Assembly (NCBI GenBank): GCA_963693305.1 | Contig: OY855914.1 | Location: 19,610,472-19,674,471 of the forward strand | Reading direction: 5' to 3' | DNA from: Meandrina meandrites | Taxonomy: Eukaryota > Cnidaria > Anthozoa > Scleractinia > Meandrinidae | Length of the DNA: 64,000 nt | Part shown: one piece after another, positions 24,801 to 33,900 of the stretch | Position numbering within the stretch: position 1 is the first letter of the stretch | Layout of the letters: the number at the start of each line of letters is the position of its first letter | Notes under the pieces: generated by a model | Databases searched by the model: none | Told to the model about the DNA's origin: nothing | Seen by the model: the letters and a program-made list of their open reading frames with translations, nothing else | Program-made: the position numbers and the translations under genes

Positions 24801-26134
24801 CCTCTTACCAATGGTTTCTCAGGAAACGAACGACCCTGGAAAGTTCTGATTTGAAGTCCGAAATATCGGACCTCCAGTGGAACTGCGTATGCCTAGCTTT
24901 CAAAAATGGCTCGACAAACTTTTTGGTGTTTTACGTCCGGCTATCTCTATTGTTTTTATGACCAATCAAAATTGATTCTGCAACGGAACTTTCGAGAGTC
25001 GCTCGTTTCGTCAATCTTGCGAAGTAAGAAACGAAGACTTGAGGTAGGAGAATGAAGTTTGTAAAAAAAAGTACAGGATTCTTTTGCGGCCATTCATGTG
25101 TGAATGGCCGTCGATGAATATAATTTAAATTCTTCATCACAAATCGAAGATAAGAATATTTGAATGCCGTTGTACTTACTGTGCAATTACAAGTTAGTTG
25201 CGCCATAAGTGAAATCGGATACTTGTTTTAGTGGACATCCCAGCAGAAGAGGGGAGAACCCGCCATCTTAATACCATGTAAAATAGAAAACAGGGTGTTG
25301 GGTAGCGGAAAATTGTCCTTGCTTGATGAAAACAACAGGATAAGAAGACTGAAATCATGCTTGCCTCGCTTATATGTCAGAACCCAGAAAGAAATATTGC
25401 CAACAGAGGTGATTACGCGATAAGCTAGCTAAAATCATTTATTTCTGGAACCGAATATCCAAATTAAGGGTAGTTGTCATCTTTGTTAATTAATCAAGCC
25501 TATCGTGATGGTCGCTGCCATTGGGTTTTGACCAAATCTCTAAGCCAAAACATTGCTCTTATTATACAAGTTTAGGCGTAGCCGAAACCAAAGTAACATT
25601 CGAAGTTTGGGTAGCTACTATACAGCAATATGGATAGGGACGGCTGTAAAGAAAATCAAGCATCTTGTTGATTGAATCACACAGGCCCACACCAAAGGAC
25701 GGATTAATGCGTATTTTTGTTTTGTGGCAATCATTTTGAATTTAACATACGCAGTTAGCTGATGCAAGGACTAGAACCAAAAAACTACAAACTTCTGGGA
25801 TGTAACGGTCAAGAAAATTCGAAAACTGTAGTAAGCCAACTTAACACTTCCTGTTTTTACATATTTCTGTGTTAAAGGAAGTTACTAATATTGCATGCTT
25901 TATATAAGAATGATTGTAATGCAGAAGTGGACGACAGTTGCGAATGTAAGTGCATGAATATCGTCCTGAATGTTCCGATTTTCCTATCACAGTGATGTCT
26001 CAGATAGAAAATCCACACCAGTTGCTATGTACACATTGCAAACGTAAATTCTTCTAACCTGCACAAACATTTATACTTGGCTTGTATATAGACATTAAAA
26101 GAGAGAGTGTGCAAATCCACCTTGCGGTATTCAT
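15538..26134 (-). CDS. Gene B: complete LRP-like Death-domain receptor
   Basis: Twelve exons, minus strand: 26059-26134, 23670-24075, 23094-23488, 22225-22350, 20978-21398, 20154-20551, 19616-19789, 18397-18570, 17906-18026, 16988-17072, 16246-16369, 15538-15860. They sum to 2823 bases, exactly 941 codons, with every junction phase matched. Predicted 940 aa: signal 1-25; YWTD propeller 26-292; EGF 293-334; YWTD propeller 335-607; CCP 608-665 and 666-723; TM about 737-760; FPNEAY at 780-785; linker 793-833; Death domain about 854-928. Expected to be a type I surface receptor that could recruit Death-domain adaptors. LRP5/6 PPPSPxS motifs are absent. The cytoplasmic donor at 16987 (CAG|GTCCGA) is chosen because D keeps it and it preserves phase. 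Ligand and role unknown. Confidence 0.85.
15969..16050 (-). other. Possible extra small cytoplasmic exon of gene B
   Basis: Open stretch EEDVLYVPEKRLAFAKALL ending at donor CAG|GTGATA, with a decayed counterpart in D at 58385-58440. The acceptor is weak and the phase does not fit the linker exon, so it is left out of the model. Confidence 0.3.
16246..16369 (-). CDS. Gene B exon 11, cytoplasmic linker
   Basis: 124 bp. Polar sequence ERNQSGTPSCNGTIEGPI...GRT...SQNHGSASQ with no known domain. Acceptor ..cgacag (phase 0), donor G|GTGTGT (phase 1). Homologs at 57698-57833 and 58795-58936. Confidence 0.72.
16560..16945 (-). mobile_element. LINE (CR1/L2-like) 3' fragment
   Basis: The C-terminal reading (16737-16943) has the typical FFHRVVGTWNSLP...SFKALVKRF tail of CR1/L2/Jockey-type reverse transcriptases, followed by an AT-rich 3' UTR. 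Inserted in a cytoplasmic intron of gene B in the sense direction. Confidence 0.75.
16988..17072 (-). CDS. Gene B exon 10, cytoplasmic F-x-N-x-A-Y exon
   Basis: 85 bp. [10 protein letters not shown], then EFPNEAYVPDDINQ. FPNEAY has the spacing of the F-x-N-P-x-Y sorting/PTB motif but Glu replaces Pro. D has the identical hexapeptide and A has FSNQAY. An alternative donor (GTAAGC) lies 34 bases further on but would break the phase. Confidence 0.78.
17133..17590 (+). repeat. CCACT/CCATC pentanucleotide satellite in gene B
   Basis: (CCACT)n 17133-17306, (CCATC)n to about 17363, a degenerate bridge, and (CCACT)n again 17468-17578. A short run also at 17841-17875. Lies in the TM-to-cytoplasmic intron, as in A and C. 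Confidence 0.95.
17906..18026 (-). CDS. Gene B exon 9, transmembrane exon
   Basis: 121 bp. Basic KSRKG, then a helix IPLLAIAVSIVYVAVIGTTT and stop-transfer VRKYQ. Acceptor ..gtttag, donor CA|GTAAG, phase 2 out. Confidence 0.88.
18397..18570 (-). CDS. Gene B exon 8, sushi/CCP module 2
   Basis: 174 bp, phase 1-1. KRCPQLYAPANGS..PCSNLSGKTCHFSC..DYNLTGSRTRRC..NGTWTG..TQC. Donor G|GTGAG is followed after three bases by a roughly 20-base G tract in the sense direction (18370-18389 as C on plus). Confidence 0.92.
18742..18825 (-). pseudogene. Relic of a CCP exon in gene B
   Basis: Starts with a good acceptor and NHCPQLFAPVNGSLHPCS..., then loses homology after the second cysteine and meets a stop. 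Evidence that gene B once had three CCP exons. Confidence 0.75.
19616..19789 (-). CDS. Gene B exon 7, sushi/CCP module 1
   Basis: 174 bp, phase 1-1. Reads NHCPQLFAPAYGS..PCSNFPGQTCHFSC..GY...GSRSRRC..NGTWTG..TQC: four cysteines, invariant Trp and Gly of a CCP fold. Acceptor tttttag, donor G|GTGAG. Confidence 0.92.
19918..20142 (+). repeat. Probable SINE insertion flanked by a direct repeat
   Basis: About 28 bp ('gtattcgactcgagaacgct...') at 19924 recurs at about 20107 with four mismatches, bracketing a segment with a tRNA A-box-like 'tgtggttagagcg'. It sits within 12 bp of the propeller exon donor. Confidence 0.45.
20154..20551 (-). CDS. Gene B exon 6, YWTD propeller 2, blades 4-6
   Basis: 398 bp. 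Motifs MYWGSRG (degenerate), LYWCD and LYWSDWN. The loss of the acidic residue in the first motif is shared with A and D, so it predates their duplication. Confidence 0.9.
20978..21398 (-). CDS. Gene B exon 5, YWTD propeller 2, blades 1-3
   Basis: 421 bp. MIFAEAD, IYWTDL and VFWTDEG motifs. Ends AG|GTAATC; with the first base of exon 6 this gives Arg, then Lys-Met-Tyr-Trp, so the blade continues seamlessly. Confidence 0.9.
21420..22200. other. Gene B intron, no exon seen
   Basis: AT-rich intron between EGF and propeller 2, with adenine-rich stretches near 21690-21740. No domain or strong repeat recognised. Confidence 0.5.
22225..22350 (-). CDS. Gene B exon 4, EGF-like module
   Basis: 126 bp, phase 1-1, six cysteines ([11 protein letters not shown]....CAC....C). 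Donor G|GTGAG. Placed between the propellers as in LDL-receptor relatives. Confidence 0.9.
23094..23488 (-). CDS. Gene B exon 3, YWTD propeller 1, blades 4-6
   Basis: 395 bp. Intact motifs MYWTDWG, LFWAD and LYWTDW, with NLS and NKS sequons near the end. Acceptor ..tttcag, donor GTAACG. Confidence 0.9.
23670..24075 (-). CDS. Gene B exon 2, YWTD propeller 1, blades 1-3
   Basis: 406 bp. LFTDAD, then VYWSD and IYWTDTG, with an NAT glycosylation sequon between blades. The first codon is completed by the last base of exon 1 (G+AA, Glu). Confidence 0.9.
24481..24546. mobile_element. Short MITE relative in gene B intron 1
   Basis: Ends 'caatcacgtcccaga' and 'tctgggaacgaaattg' are near-inverse and resemble the element at 11729-11981, but only 66 bp remain. 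Confidence 0.55.
24550..26050. other. Gene B intron 1, no exon seen
   Basis: No YWTD, EGF or other recognisable coding segment between the signal exon and the first propeller exon. A short minus open frame near 24931-25206 lacks support. Confidence 0.5.
26059..26134 (-). CDS. Gene B exon 1, signal peptide
   Basis: ATG at 26132-26134 starts MNTARWICTLSLLMSIYKPS and the exon ends GCA G|GTTAG. Same 76-bp length and phase as gene A exon 1. The following intron is about 2 kb. Confidence 0.82.
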
Positions 26135-26642
26135 GGTACGGTCGCAATAAGTCCCTGTTACAAAAAATAATAAAACAACAATATCAAAACTATAACCTAC
26201 ATAATGGAGCAAAAGAAAAAACACTTCACAGCCTGCCCCCATAGAATTTATAAAGAAATCAATAGTAATCCTACCTGAATGAACAGCACACTAGAAAAAA
26301 GCAGTAATTAACCACTGGTGGGAAATTCAACCGACAAGGATTGTATTACATGGCCCCCAATCCTGCTATTCAATGACTGTATACGTTCAAGGACCTTGCA
26401 CGTGAAATACGAACAATGGACATCTACTGATAGAAACAGCAGGCTACCCTGGCAAAAGAGAAACCACTGATTTGGAAGTAAATGACAAGAGTGTTGCCGA
26501 TAGCTCCAACGAAGGCCAGCTTTCTTTTATCTCCGATGTATCTCCGTTGTGTGCGCATGCGGAACTAGCATTGCATCGTATTGTCGCTGTCATTTTTGCA
26601 GACCAATCAATTTTATACTTTCAGTTTTCAACCTTCCTTTTG

Positions 26643-26683
26643 GCAAGGGAATTTCCCTTTTCGTGATGTCGCATTTATGTAGT
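26643..26683 (-). promoter_or_regulatory. Gene B putative core promoter: TATA-like and kappaB-like site
   Basis: Minus-strand order: CATAAAT (26673-26679), 16 nt, GGGAAATTCCC (26647-26657; the decamer on plus is GGGAATTTCC). Spacing equals that of gene A. About 520 bp upstream of the ATG. The TATA-like element is weaker than in A and C. Confidence 0.55.
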
Positions 26684-26689
26684 TTTCCT

Positions 26690-28120
26690 GCAAGCTTTTA
26701 TGGAGCTTCTTGAATGCCCGGCCATCTACAGATCTATGCAATCTATAAGTCTATAGAAGACTGAGAAAAAAAAAAGAAACCTTAAGAAAAACTTTAAGTT
26801 CGATGGAAATGTCTCTTGAAATGCGGCGTTGTTTTCCGGCATAGCAGTGGATTCAAATCAGATGCGCGTAATCACTTCCTTTTCTGATCCGATATTGACC
26901 TGTCTGCATAAGACGTAAGTCATAATTCTGAACAGGCTTTGACTTGATCGCGAGCAACCGTATTTATATATTTGTTATCAGGGGAGATGATCACGCTTCA
27001 AGGTAAATAAAACAGTTATTCCACGTAAAATCTAGTTCATCACCTTAAAGGCATTTTGCTTGATAGCTACAGAATTATGAATTCCGGAACAACTCTTGTA
27101 GCATTGCTGCTTCGGGGCACACAGGTTGTATTGGATTCAACCTTCTCTGGCTTGGGTTTAACAAGTGTGATCGAAGGTCTGTTGATATTTTTGCTATTTT
27201 AATCATGACGGCGTTCATGTATTTTCCACAGGCCTAATTGAATACTTTTGCCAGATCTATCAAATGGAGTATTTAAAAGTTGTTTTGTTCAAAACCAAAA
27301 CATGAGAAAAAGGCGAAATTGAAGAGTTAAGCACAGAATCTATTGTTGGTTTGGAGACACACGCAAGTGATTTACTAATATTTGATTGATTAAGGTGATT
27401 CCACTGAATTGCATTGCGCATCCTTGCTGCGCATGAGTTTTCGCGTCATTTAGCGCGCGCACGAGCGCGCGCGCACACACAACATTACGGCTTTTCTTTT
27501 AGGTTAAGCTCAGAAGAGAAATAATTGGTCATTTTCCTCTAAATGAGCACGGTGACCCCCATTTTTAATGCATAAATTTAAAAGACATCCGGTTGACTAC
27601 AATATATCGCAATTTAAAGAAAAGTTAAATACTGTACTTTGAGATATTTTTATTTCAATGCTTTAAAAAGTACGTTTTGAGGTAGTGCTGCTTACGCACG
27701 CACGCAGCAAAATCTTTAATTTCTTTCATAATCTTAATTCCAGTTTAATTAAAATGGTTTATTATGTAAGATTAAAGTCTATTTCGTTGAACTGCTTCGA
27801 TATTTTAAAGTAAGAAATTATTTTTTCTAGAAATGATAGTTCCCTTTTCGGATTATGAGCGTTCCTAATATGAACCTCGTGGGTCATATGTTTACTATAA
27901 TATCCATCCAGGTTGCACAAAAACGAGCACGGTGACCCCCATTTTTTATTGCATTTTTGTAACGCTCATAACATAGTTATGAACTGAAGTCTTAGAAAAT
28001 TCTAAATACTCCTTCTTTTTCAGTGCAATCACCTTAAAGATTGATGCGCAGCCAGGAATAAAATAAAATAAAATAAAAACTGCAGTAAAAACGTTCACCG
28101 GCTTAAAATGTTGCCAAGGA
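26690..28120. other. Spacer upstream of gene B, no gene seen
   Basis: Holds an alternating CG/CA tract at 27450-27482 and the string 'gagcacggtgacccccat' twice (27545 and 27925). Its complement-like form recurs at 31788 next to a MITE. Confidence 0.5.
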
Positions 28121-28125
28121 ACATA

Positions 28126-28215
28126 AGCTTTCGGCTGTCGCTCTACAGCCTTAGACGGATTCATGACTTATTCCATTTTTATCCGTCGAAGGCTGTAGAG
28201 TGACAGCCGAAGGCT
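28126..28215. repeat. Hairpin repeat
   Basis: Arms 'cggctgtcgctctacagcct' and 'aggctgtagagtgacagccg' pair around a 30-base loop. Confidence 0.75.
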
Positions 28216-28911
28216 TATTTTCTTTTTTAACATATTAATCCAGGGAACGGTTTTACTGTAGTTTTTATCACATTTGATTGGTTGATAACAACAATAGAAT
28301 TGAAAGTGGCCACTTAACAGCTTGCAAATGCGCCGGATCGTGAAACATGAACCTGACCCCAGGTTGATTTGAATGAAGGGTGACTGCCACATAATCAAGT
28401 GAACACCACCTGGAATTCGATTTACGAAAATCGTTAACCTCTGTTACCCTCAGGTGAAAAACTGGGAAGTCATGAATGGACGCTATTTGCATTGGTGAGC
28501 TGTACCTCGTTCAAGAGATGCTTAAGGACAGCCGCGTTCGTTTCCGACTAGCGAATGGTCATCTTTTTTAAGTTTTAACTTTCAAAAAAGGTGTTGTCGT
28601 GATCCCAAGTTACGGCGCGTGGATTTCAGTTGTAAAATAAGCTTGAGCTCAGTCCCACAAGAGCGAATATAAGGTGTACTTGTCCACTACATTTCGTCAA
28701 AATGTAAACCTGCTTTTTTATTTGACCTCCATGTATTGGTATCATTCATACATACATGGTAATGTCTATTATTTTAACTCTCAAAAGATGCTCCTCTTAT
28801 TCTACATACAAAAAAGTCACACGGTTACTGCCAAGGTGAAGAGAGCCCAAAAATTCAACGTCCTAATGTACGATCCAAAACAACATCTCCGCTTTTATGT
28901 GCTACTATGAT

Positions 28912-29300
28912 TAAAGGGACACTGTCACGAGCATAACTTCAAAAATCCAACAGCCCAAAAAAATGTTTACACCATCGGAAACCTATTAACGGTGGTCAAG
29001 CTCTTTTAAAATCACTATACCAGTGTACTGAAGCTAAATATAGAGCGATATCACTGTGAAACCATCGGGAGGTTTTGATCTCAACTTGAAAAAGTCAGCC
29101 TGACTTTTTCAAGTTCTGTCCTTGTGGTTTGGAAAAAATGATGAAAACTATTTACGGTCACCCTCTTCTTCAAACAATTTGCTAGATATCCTTCCCTTTA
29201 CGTTCTTGGAGCATTTCCTGCAATGTTTAAAAGTACTTAGTCGTAATTTTGGTTCCGTTTTACAAAAAAGTCCAAATATGTCCGTGACAGTGTCCCTTTA
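28912..29300. mobile_element. MITE with TAAAGGGACACTGTCACG ends
   Basis: About 19-bp terminal inverted repeats. The centre holds a 16-bp perfect palindrome (29083-29115). TTAA is present at both extremities, possibly the target duplication. No coding frame. Confidence 0.8.
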
Positions 29301-29301
29301 A

Positions 29302-29697
29302 ATTTTTGATTTTGATTTTTCGTGTACAATTAGACTTTCTTTCTCATTTTGCCAAATTTCAATCCATTATGAACATCAGAAGTCATTTTAATTTGACATT
29401 ATATCCGAGAATTTACGCCGCCATTAATCAACCTTGTTCCAAGGCTTGGTTGTGAATAAGAGAAAGAGACGTCAAAGGCTAAAAAATACTTCACTGGTCG
29501 AAGTTATAACAATAATAAGTATTGAAAAGCGAAAAGCAATGAGAACTTAAGACCTCTTGCCTCTTTTTTGTGCAATTTTCTATGCTCGTGGTTATTAAAA
29601 TTTCAACCTGGATTATAATGAAATTTGGCAAGATGAGAAAGTAAGTCTAATATTTCAAGAAAATGTGAAAAAACAAGAAATCGAAATCAAAAGACTC
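29302..29697. mobile_element. MITE with long AT-rich inverted repeats
   Basis: The left arm around 'tctcattttgccaaatttc' (29343) and the right arm around 'gaaatttggcaagatgaga' (29620) pair imperfectly over about 65 bp. It abuts the previous MITE. Confidence 0.7.
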
Positions 29698-29699
29698 TT

Positions 29700-30590
29700 C
29701 TTTTTTTAGAACTTATACTCTGACTTTATGCATTAGTGGTAAAATCGGAATTTCATTGAATTGTTATACAACAGTACAACTAGTATATAGTATATTCTCC
29801 CGCCGTACAACATATGTCCAGTGAACTCTGACCCATTTTGATGAAAGACACAAAAAACGAGATTCATCTCACGCTAAATAAAGCAGAGTATCCGGAAAAA
29901 AAATATAATACATCGGTACCTAGCGACACTTGATAAATATAGTTTTAAAATTGGCCTGATTTAATTCAATTCACCAAACGTGATCCACGCATCGCTTGCT
30001 TATTTGGTTGTTAAAACATGATTTCAGCCGTGAAGAATGTAATTAAGAAAATTATGTCATAATTGCCTATAAATTTCGAACCATTACATTCGTTGCACCC
30101 TGCATTGATATCTTGTTTTTTACAACACATATTGTAAAAAGAATTAAAAAAAAATACCTGGAGCGAGATTGCGAACCGGTACCGTCCCAGGCACAAGGAT
30201 AAGAATAAAAAAAAAAGCCCAAGGACTGGGTTAATAATATCAAAAACTGTGGCTGTGTGATGAAGATATATACTACAATTACTGCTTAGATACACGCAAT
30301 AAATGAAATTTCTTGACCATAATACAAAAGTGTTAGGAAACATGAAACATGTATACTTCACTCTCGGCAATTTCAATTCAACAGTAACTGAAGGTGATAA
30401 GTGGTCATCGCAGTGAATGTCCAATTTAAGCAACAACCTTATAATCCCGTTGAAGCCCTGATTTCTTTTTTTCAGGCTTCTTCATTTCAACTACTTAAAT
30501 TGGAAATTCATGGCAATGATCACTTATCACCTTCATATACATCTGTAGTTCATATATAAATCATTTCATATACATTACGTCAACAGTAAC
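29700..30590. other. Spacer 3' of gene C
   Basis: AT-rich. A 5'-truncated SINE piece (30440-30540) matches the tail of the element at 12125 ('cccgttgaagccctga...caggcttctt'). No gene seen. Confidence 0.5.
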
Positions 30591-30596
30591 TGTTAG

Positions 30597-30937
30597 TTAA
30601 CGACTATCGTCTTCACACAACGTTTTCAGCGCTTCTAAGCAACCCACGCGGCGCAGAGCATCACACAGATTTTTAATTGTCGCTCTCTGGGGGCCAACAC
30701 TTTCCTTCCATTCCAAAAGCCCTTGGTAGCACTTTTCAACAACCTTATAGCTCTTGAAATCCTCCTCTATATTTCTTATGGTTGCTTCCTCCATGGAAAG
30801 TTCTCGTAGAAGGTTCTTCCAGGAGACTCCAACATGACGGCTGATGTTAAAGCAGTGTCTGTCTTTTACAGGGTTATCATTTTTACCAAGTGCCGCGGAA
30901 CTGTGGCCGCCGTTTACTGATCCCTCGCTCGGAAAAT
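30597..30937 (-). CDS. Gene C last exon, Death domain and stop
   Basis: 341 bp. After a Gly/Ser-rich lead: [60 protein letters not shown], then a short acidic tail and TAA. Same acceptor position and phase as B and D. Confidence 0.9.
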
Positions 30938-33900
30938 CTAAGAGAAAACATTGCAGTCAGCTGTATTTAACTCGAGTTACAATATTTGCGATTTCTCTGC
31001 TGCATGACTCCATACAATCCTAGCAACAAGTTATAAATTTAGCGATTTAAATAATAATTTGCATGAATTATTTTGGTTCTTGTTTTTGTTATATTTTCCT
31101 TGTTTTAATTAGTATATTTTCTGTAAATAGTGTGTCTGTCTAACACTGTGAATCCAAAATAATTACGCCTTAGCTTTTTTGGCACGAAATTCCAGGACAT
31201 CAAGGCTTTATAGTTTCCAACACGGCGTCAAAAAGGTGATTTCAGTCAACATAGAACGAATAGAATGAATATTTGTTTGTGCAAAAAAGTCTGCAAATTG
31301 AGCACAACATTCAAACCATGAAAACATGTTCGAAACGATGAAATCAATTCGTAGAATAGAAGAAAAAAAAAGTCGTCACCGGTTTTCCAAAATTATTTCT
31401 GACAACCTCTCCTTCTCATCTGATTATCTACTCTAATTGTTACAATGTAAAATGTCCTTTTTGTTGGGCGAGTCTCCAGCAATTTGAAGCTCTTAAACTT
31501 TGATGGGCCAGTACTACAAATCTGTTTTAGTTGTTGCTACAATAATGATATCGAACAAATGTCCAATCATTACTGAATAAGTTGTGGTTATTTTATGACG
31601 TCACTGGTTACTATAGCAACAGTTTTACCTGTTAAAAACACCCTTTATTTCCCTTTAGTGCTTAAATTTCCGAAAAGTTAAGGTGGCTCTGAAACTGCTC
31701 TGGAGATTTTTTTTTTCTTAACTTTGCAAAAAGTTGCATCTTAAAATGCTAATTATTATTCAATAATAAAAAATGAGGGTCACCGATTTCGTTTTTGAGT
31801 TATAAGCACTTAAAGGGAAAATTTAGGGTGTTTTTAACAAGTAAAACTGTTGCTATAGTAACCAGTGACGTCATGAAAATGACCACAGCTGATTCAGCAA
31901 TGATTGGGCATTTGTTTGATATCATTATTGTAGCAGTAGCTGATAAAGATTTGTATTACTGACCAATCAAATTTTAAGAGCTGGAAAGTACTGGAAACCG
32001 TTGCGAGCCTCCTTAAAATATCTTAGTGGCTTGTCGCCTCGGCCGTTAGGATGAGACGTCTGTCATCCATATAATGCATTTTAAATACTATCCGGCACCA
32101 CCCATCGTTTTGTCGCCGTGGTCTTGCAGATTTCAATTACTCATATTACATACCTAGGGAAGTTTTTTCTTTCTTATTGTGTTGACTGTCACGGTTATCA
32201 TCTTCCGCTTCTGTCGCTGCCAAGGTCGAACCTCCAGCAATTGCGTTAGTGTTATTAGTGGCTGTGTCGCTTTGACCCGGCTCTTCGCTGTTACTCTGCG
32301 CCTAGAACAACAAGTTAGGGAGTAATAATTCAAAGTCAGCAGACAATGCCAGTTGTTATAAGGAGCTCGTGGATTAAGGGTTTATACTCGTCATTTTATA
32401 ACCGTCATCCTTTAGCATCCCAGCACTCTCGTTCGTCCGATCGCGAGTTAATTTCGATAAGACACTACCTCTCTGTAACCTCTAATTTCATTCGCCCGCT
32501 ATAAACACTACCTCTATTGTTATTCAGCGCTAGGGGCATTGTTATGTCCTGTTATCTATTGTGCTAAGAACCAATGAAGTAACTCGTTCTGAGAGGTAGT
32601 GGGCGACCCGTTAATTTGCTACCTTTTTTGACTTTTAAACGGTTAAATATATAAAGCGTCCAGTAAAGGAAAGGCGTTGACTATATGTTCATCTGAGACT
32701 TTCAAAAGCTTACTCTGAAACATGTACAACTTCGACTGCTTTAAATTGTTATTACCGTTATTTACCTCGCCGTATTTTTCTAATCCTCGTCTAAGTTTCT
32801 TATGGTTATTTCGTCCATGGCAAGTTCTCGTAGAATGTCCTTCCAGTAGACTCCAACATGGCGGCTGTGTCTTTCTGTTATCGGCTGATCATCCCTACAC
32901 ATTGAAGATAAACAGTGACCGCAGCGCACAGGTTCCCCGCTTGGATAATCTTAAAGAGAATATCGCGGTCAAGCGCTATTTATAAATGTATACATTTAAC
33001 TTAACTCGCTGTCGCTTCAAGTTCGCGTCTTTTGGAATCTTCTGCAGAGTGTGATACAAAACTAAGCAACACAAGGCTTTACCATCGTGGAAAAATGAAT
33101 TACATTCCAACCGAAATGACGTACATATTTGCTTTTTACTAGGTTGTGAAGGAAGAACTTTGGTTTCCGGTAACCAAAGATTTCGCAATTCAAATTGGCG
33201 GATGTTTCAAATTTTGAGGATCTTTATTGAAGAAGAGAATTAAGAAGAAAAGAATTAAGGATTGGGTATACGTGATATATGAAGTAAATAAGTACAGTAA
33301 ATGTGGGGTTTACGTGCCCTTAAAATTAGGGAATAAAAACGTCACTTGCACTTCTTTCAAAATTATTTCCGATTACCTCTCTTCCTTATTTGATTATCCA
33401 TTCCAGTTGCCACAATGCCAAAATTAAGCTTTTTTCACACCTGGAGATGTTTTTCCACTCCACTCCACTCCACTCCACTCCACTCCACTCCACTCCACTC
33501 CACTCCACTCCACTCCACTCCACTCCACTCCACTCCACTCCACTCCACTCCACTCCACTCCACTCCACTCCACTCCACTCCACTCCACTCCACTCCACTC
33601 CACTCCACTCCACTCCACTCCACTCCACTCCACTCCACTCCACTCCACTCCACTCCACTCCACTCCACTCCACTCCACTCCACTCCACTCCACTCCACTC
33701 CACTCCACTCCACTCCACTCCACTCCACTCCACTCCACTCCACTCCACTCCACTCCACTCCACTCCACTCCACTCCACTCCACTCCACTCCACTCCACTC
33801 CACTCCACTCCACTCCACTCCACTCCACTCCACTCCACTCCACTCCACTCCACTCCACTCCACTCGTCTCCACTCCACTCCACTCCACTCCACTCCACTC

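Noticed and set aside
15538..26134. True LRP5/6 Wnt co-receptor
   Set aside because: Only two propellers, CCP modules instead of LDLa repeats, no PPPSPxS motifs, and a Death domain in the tail.
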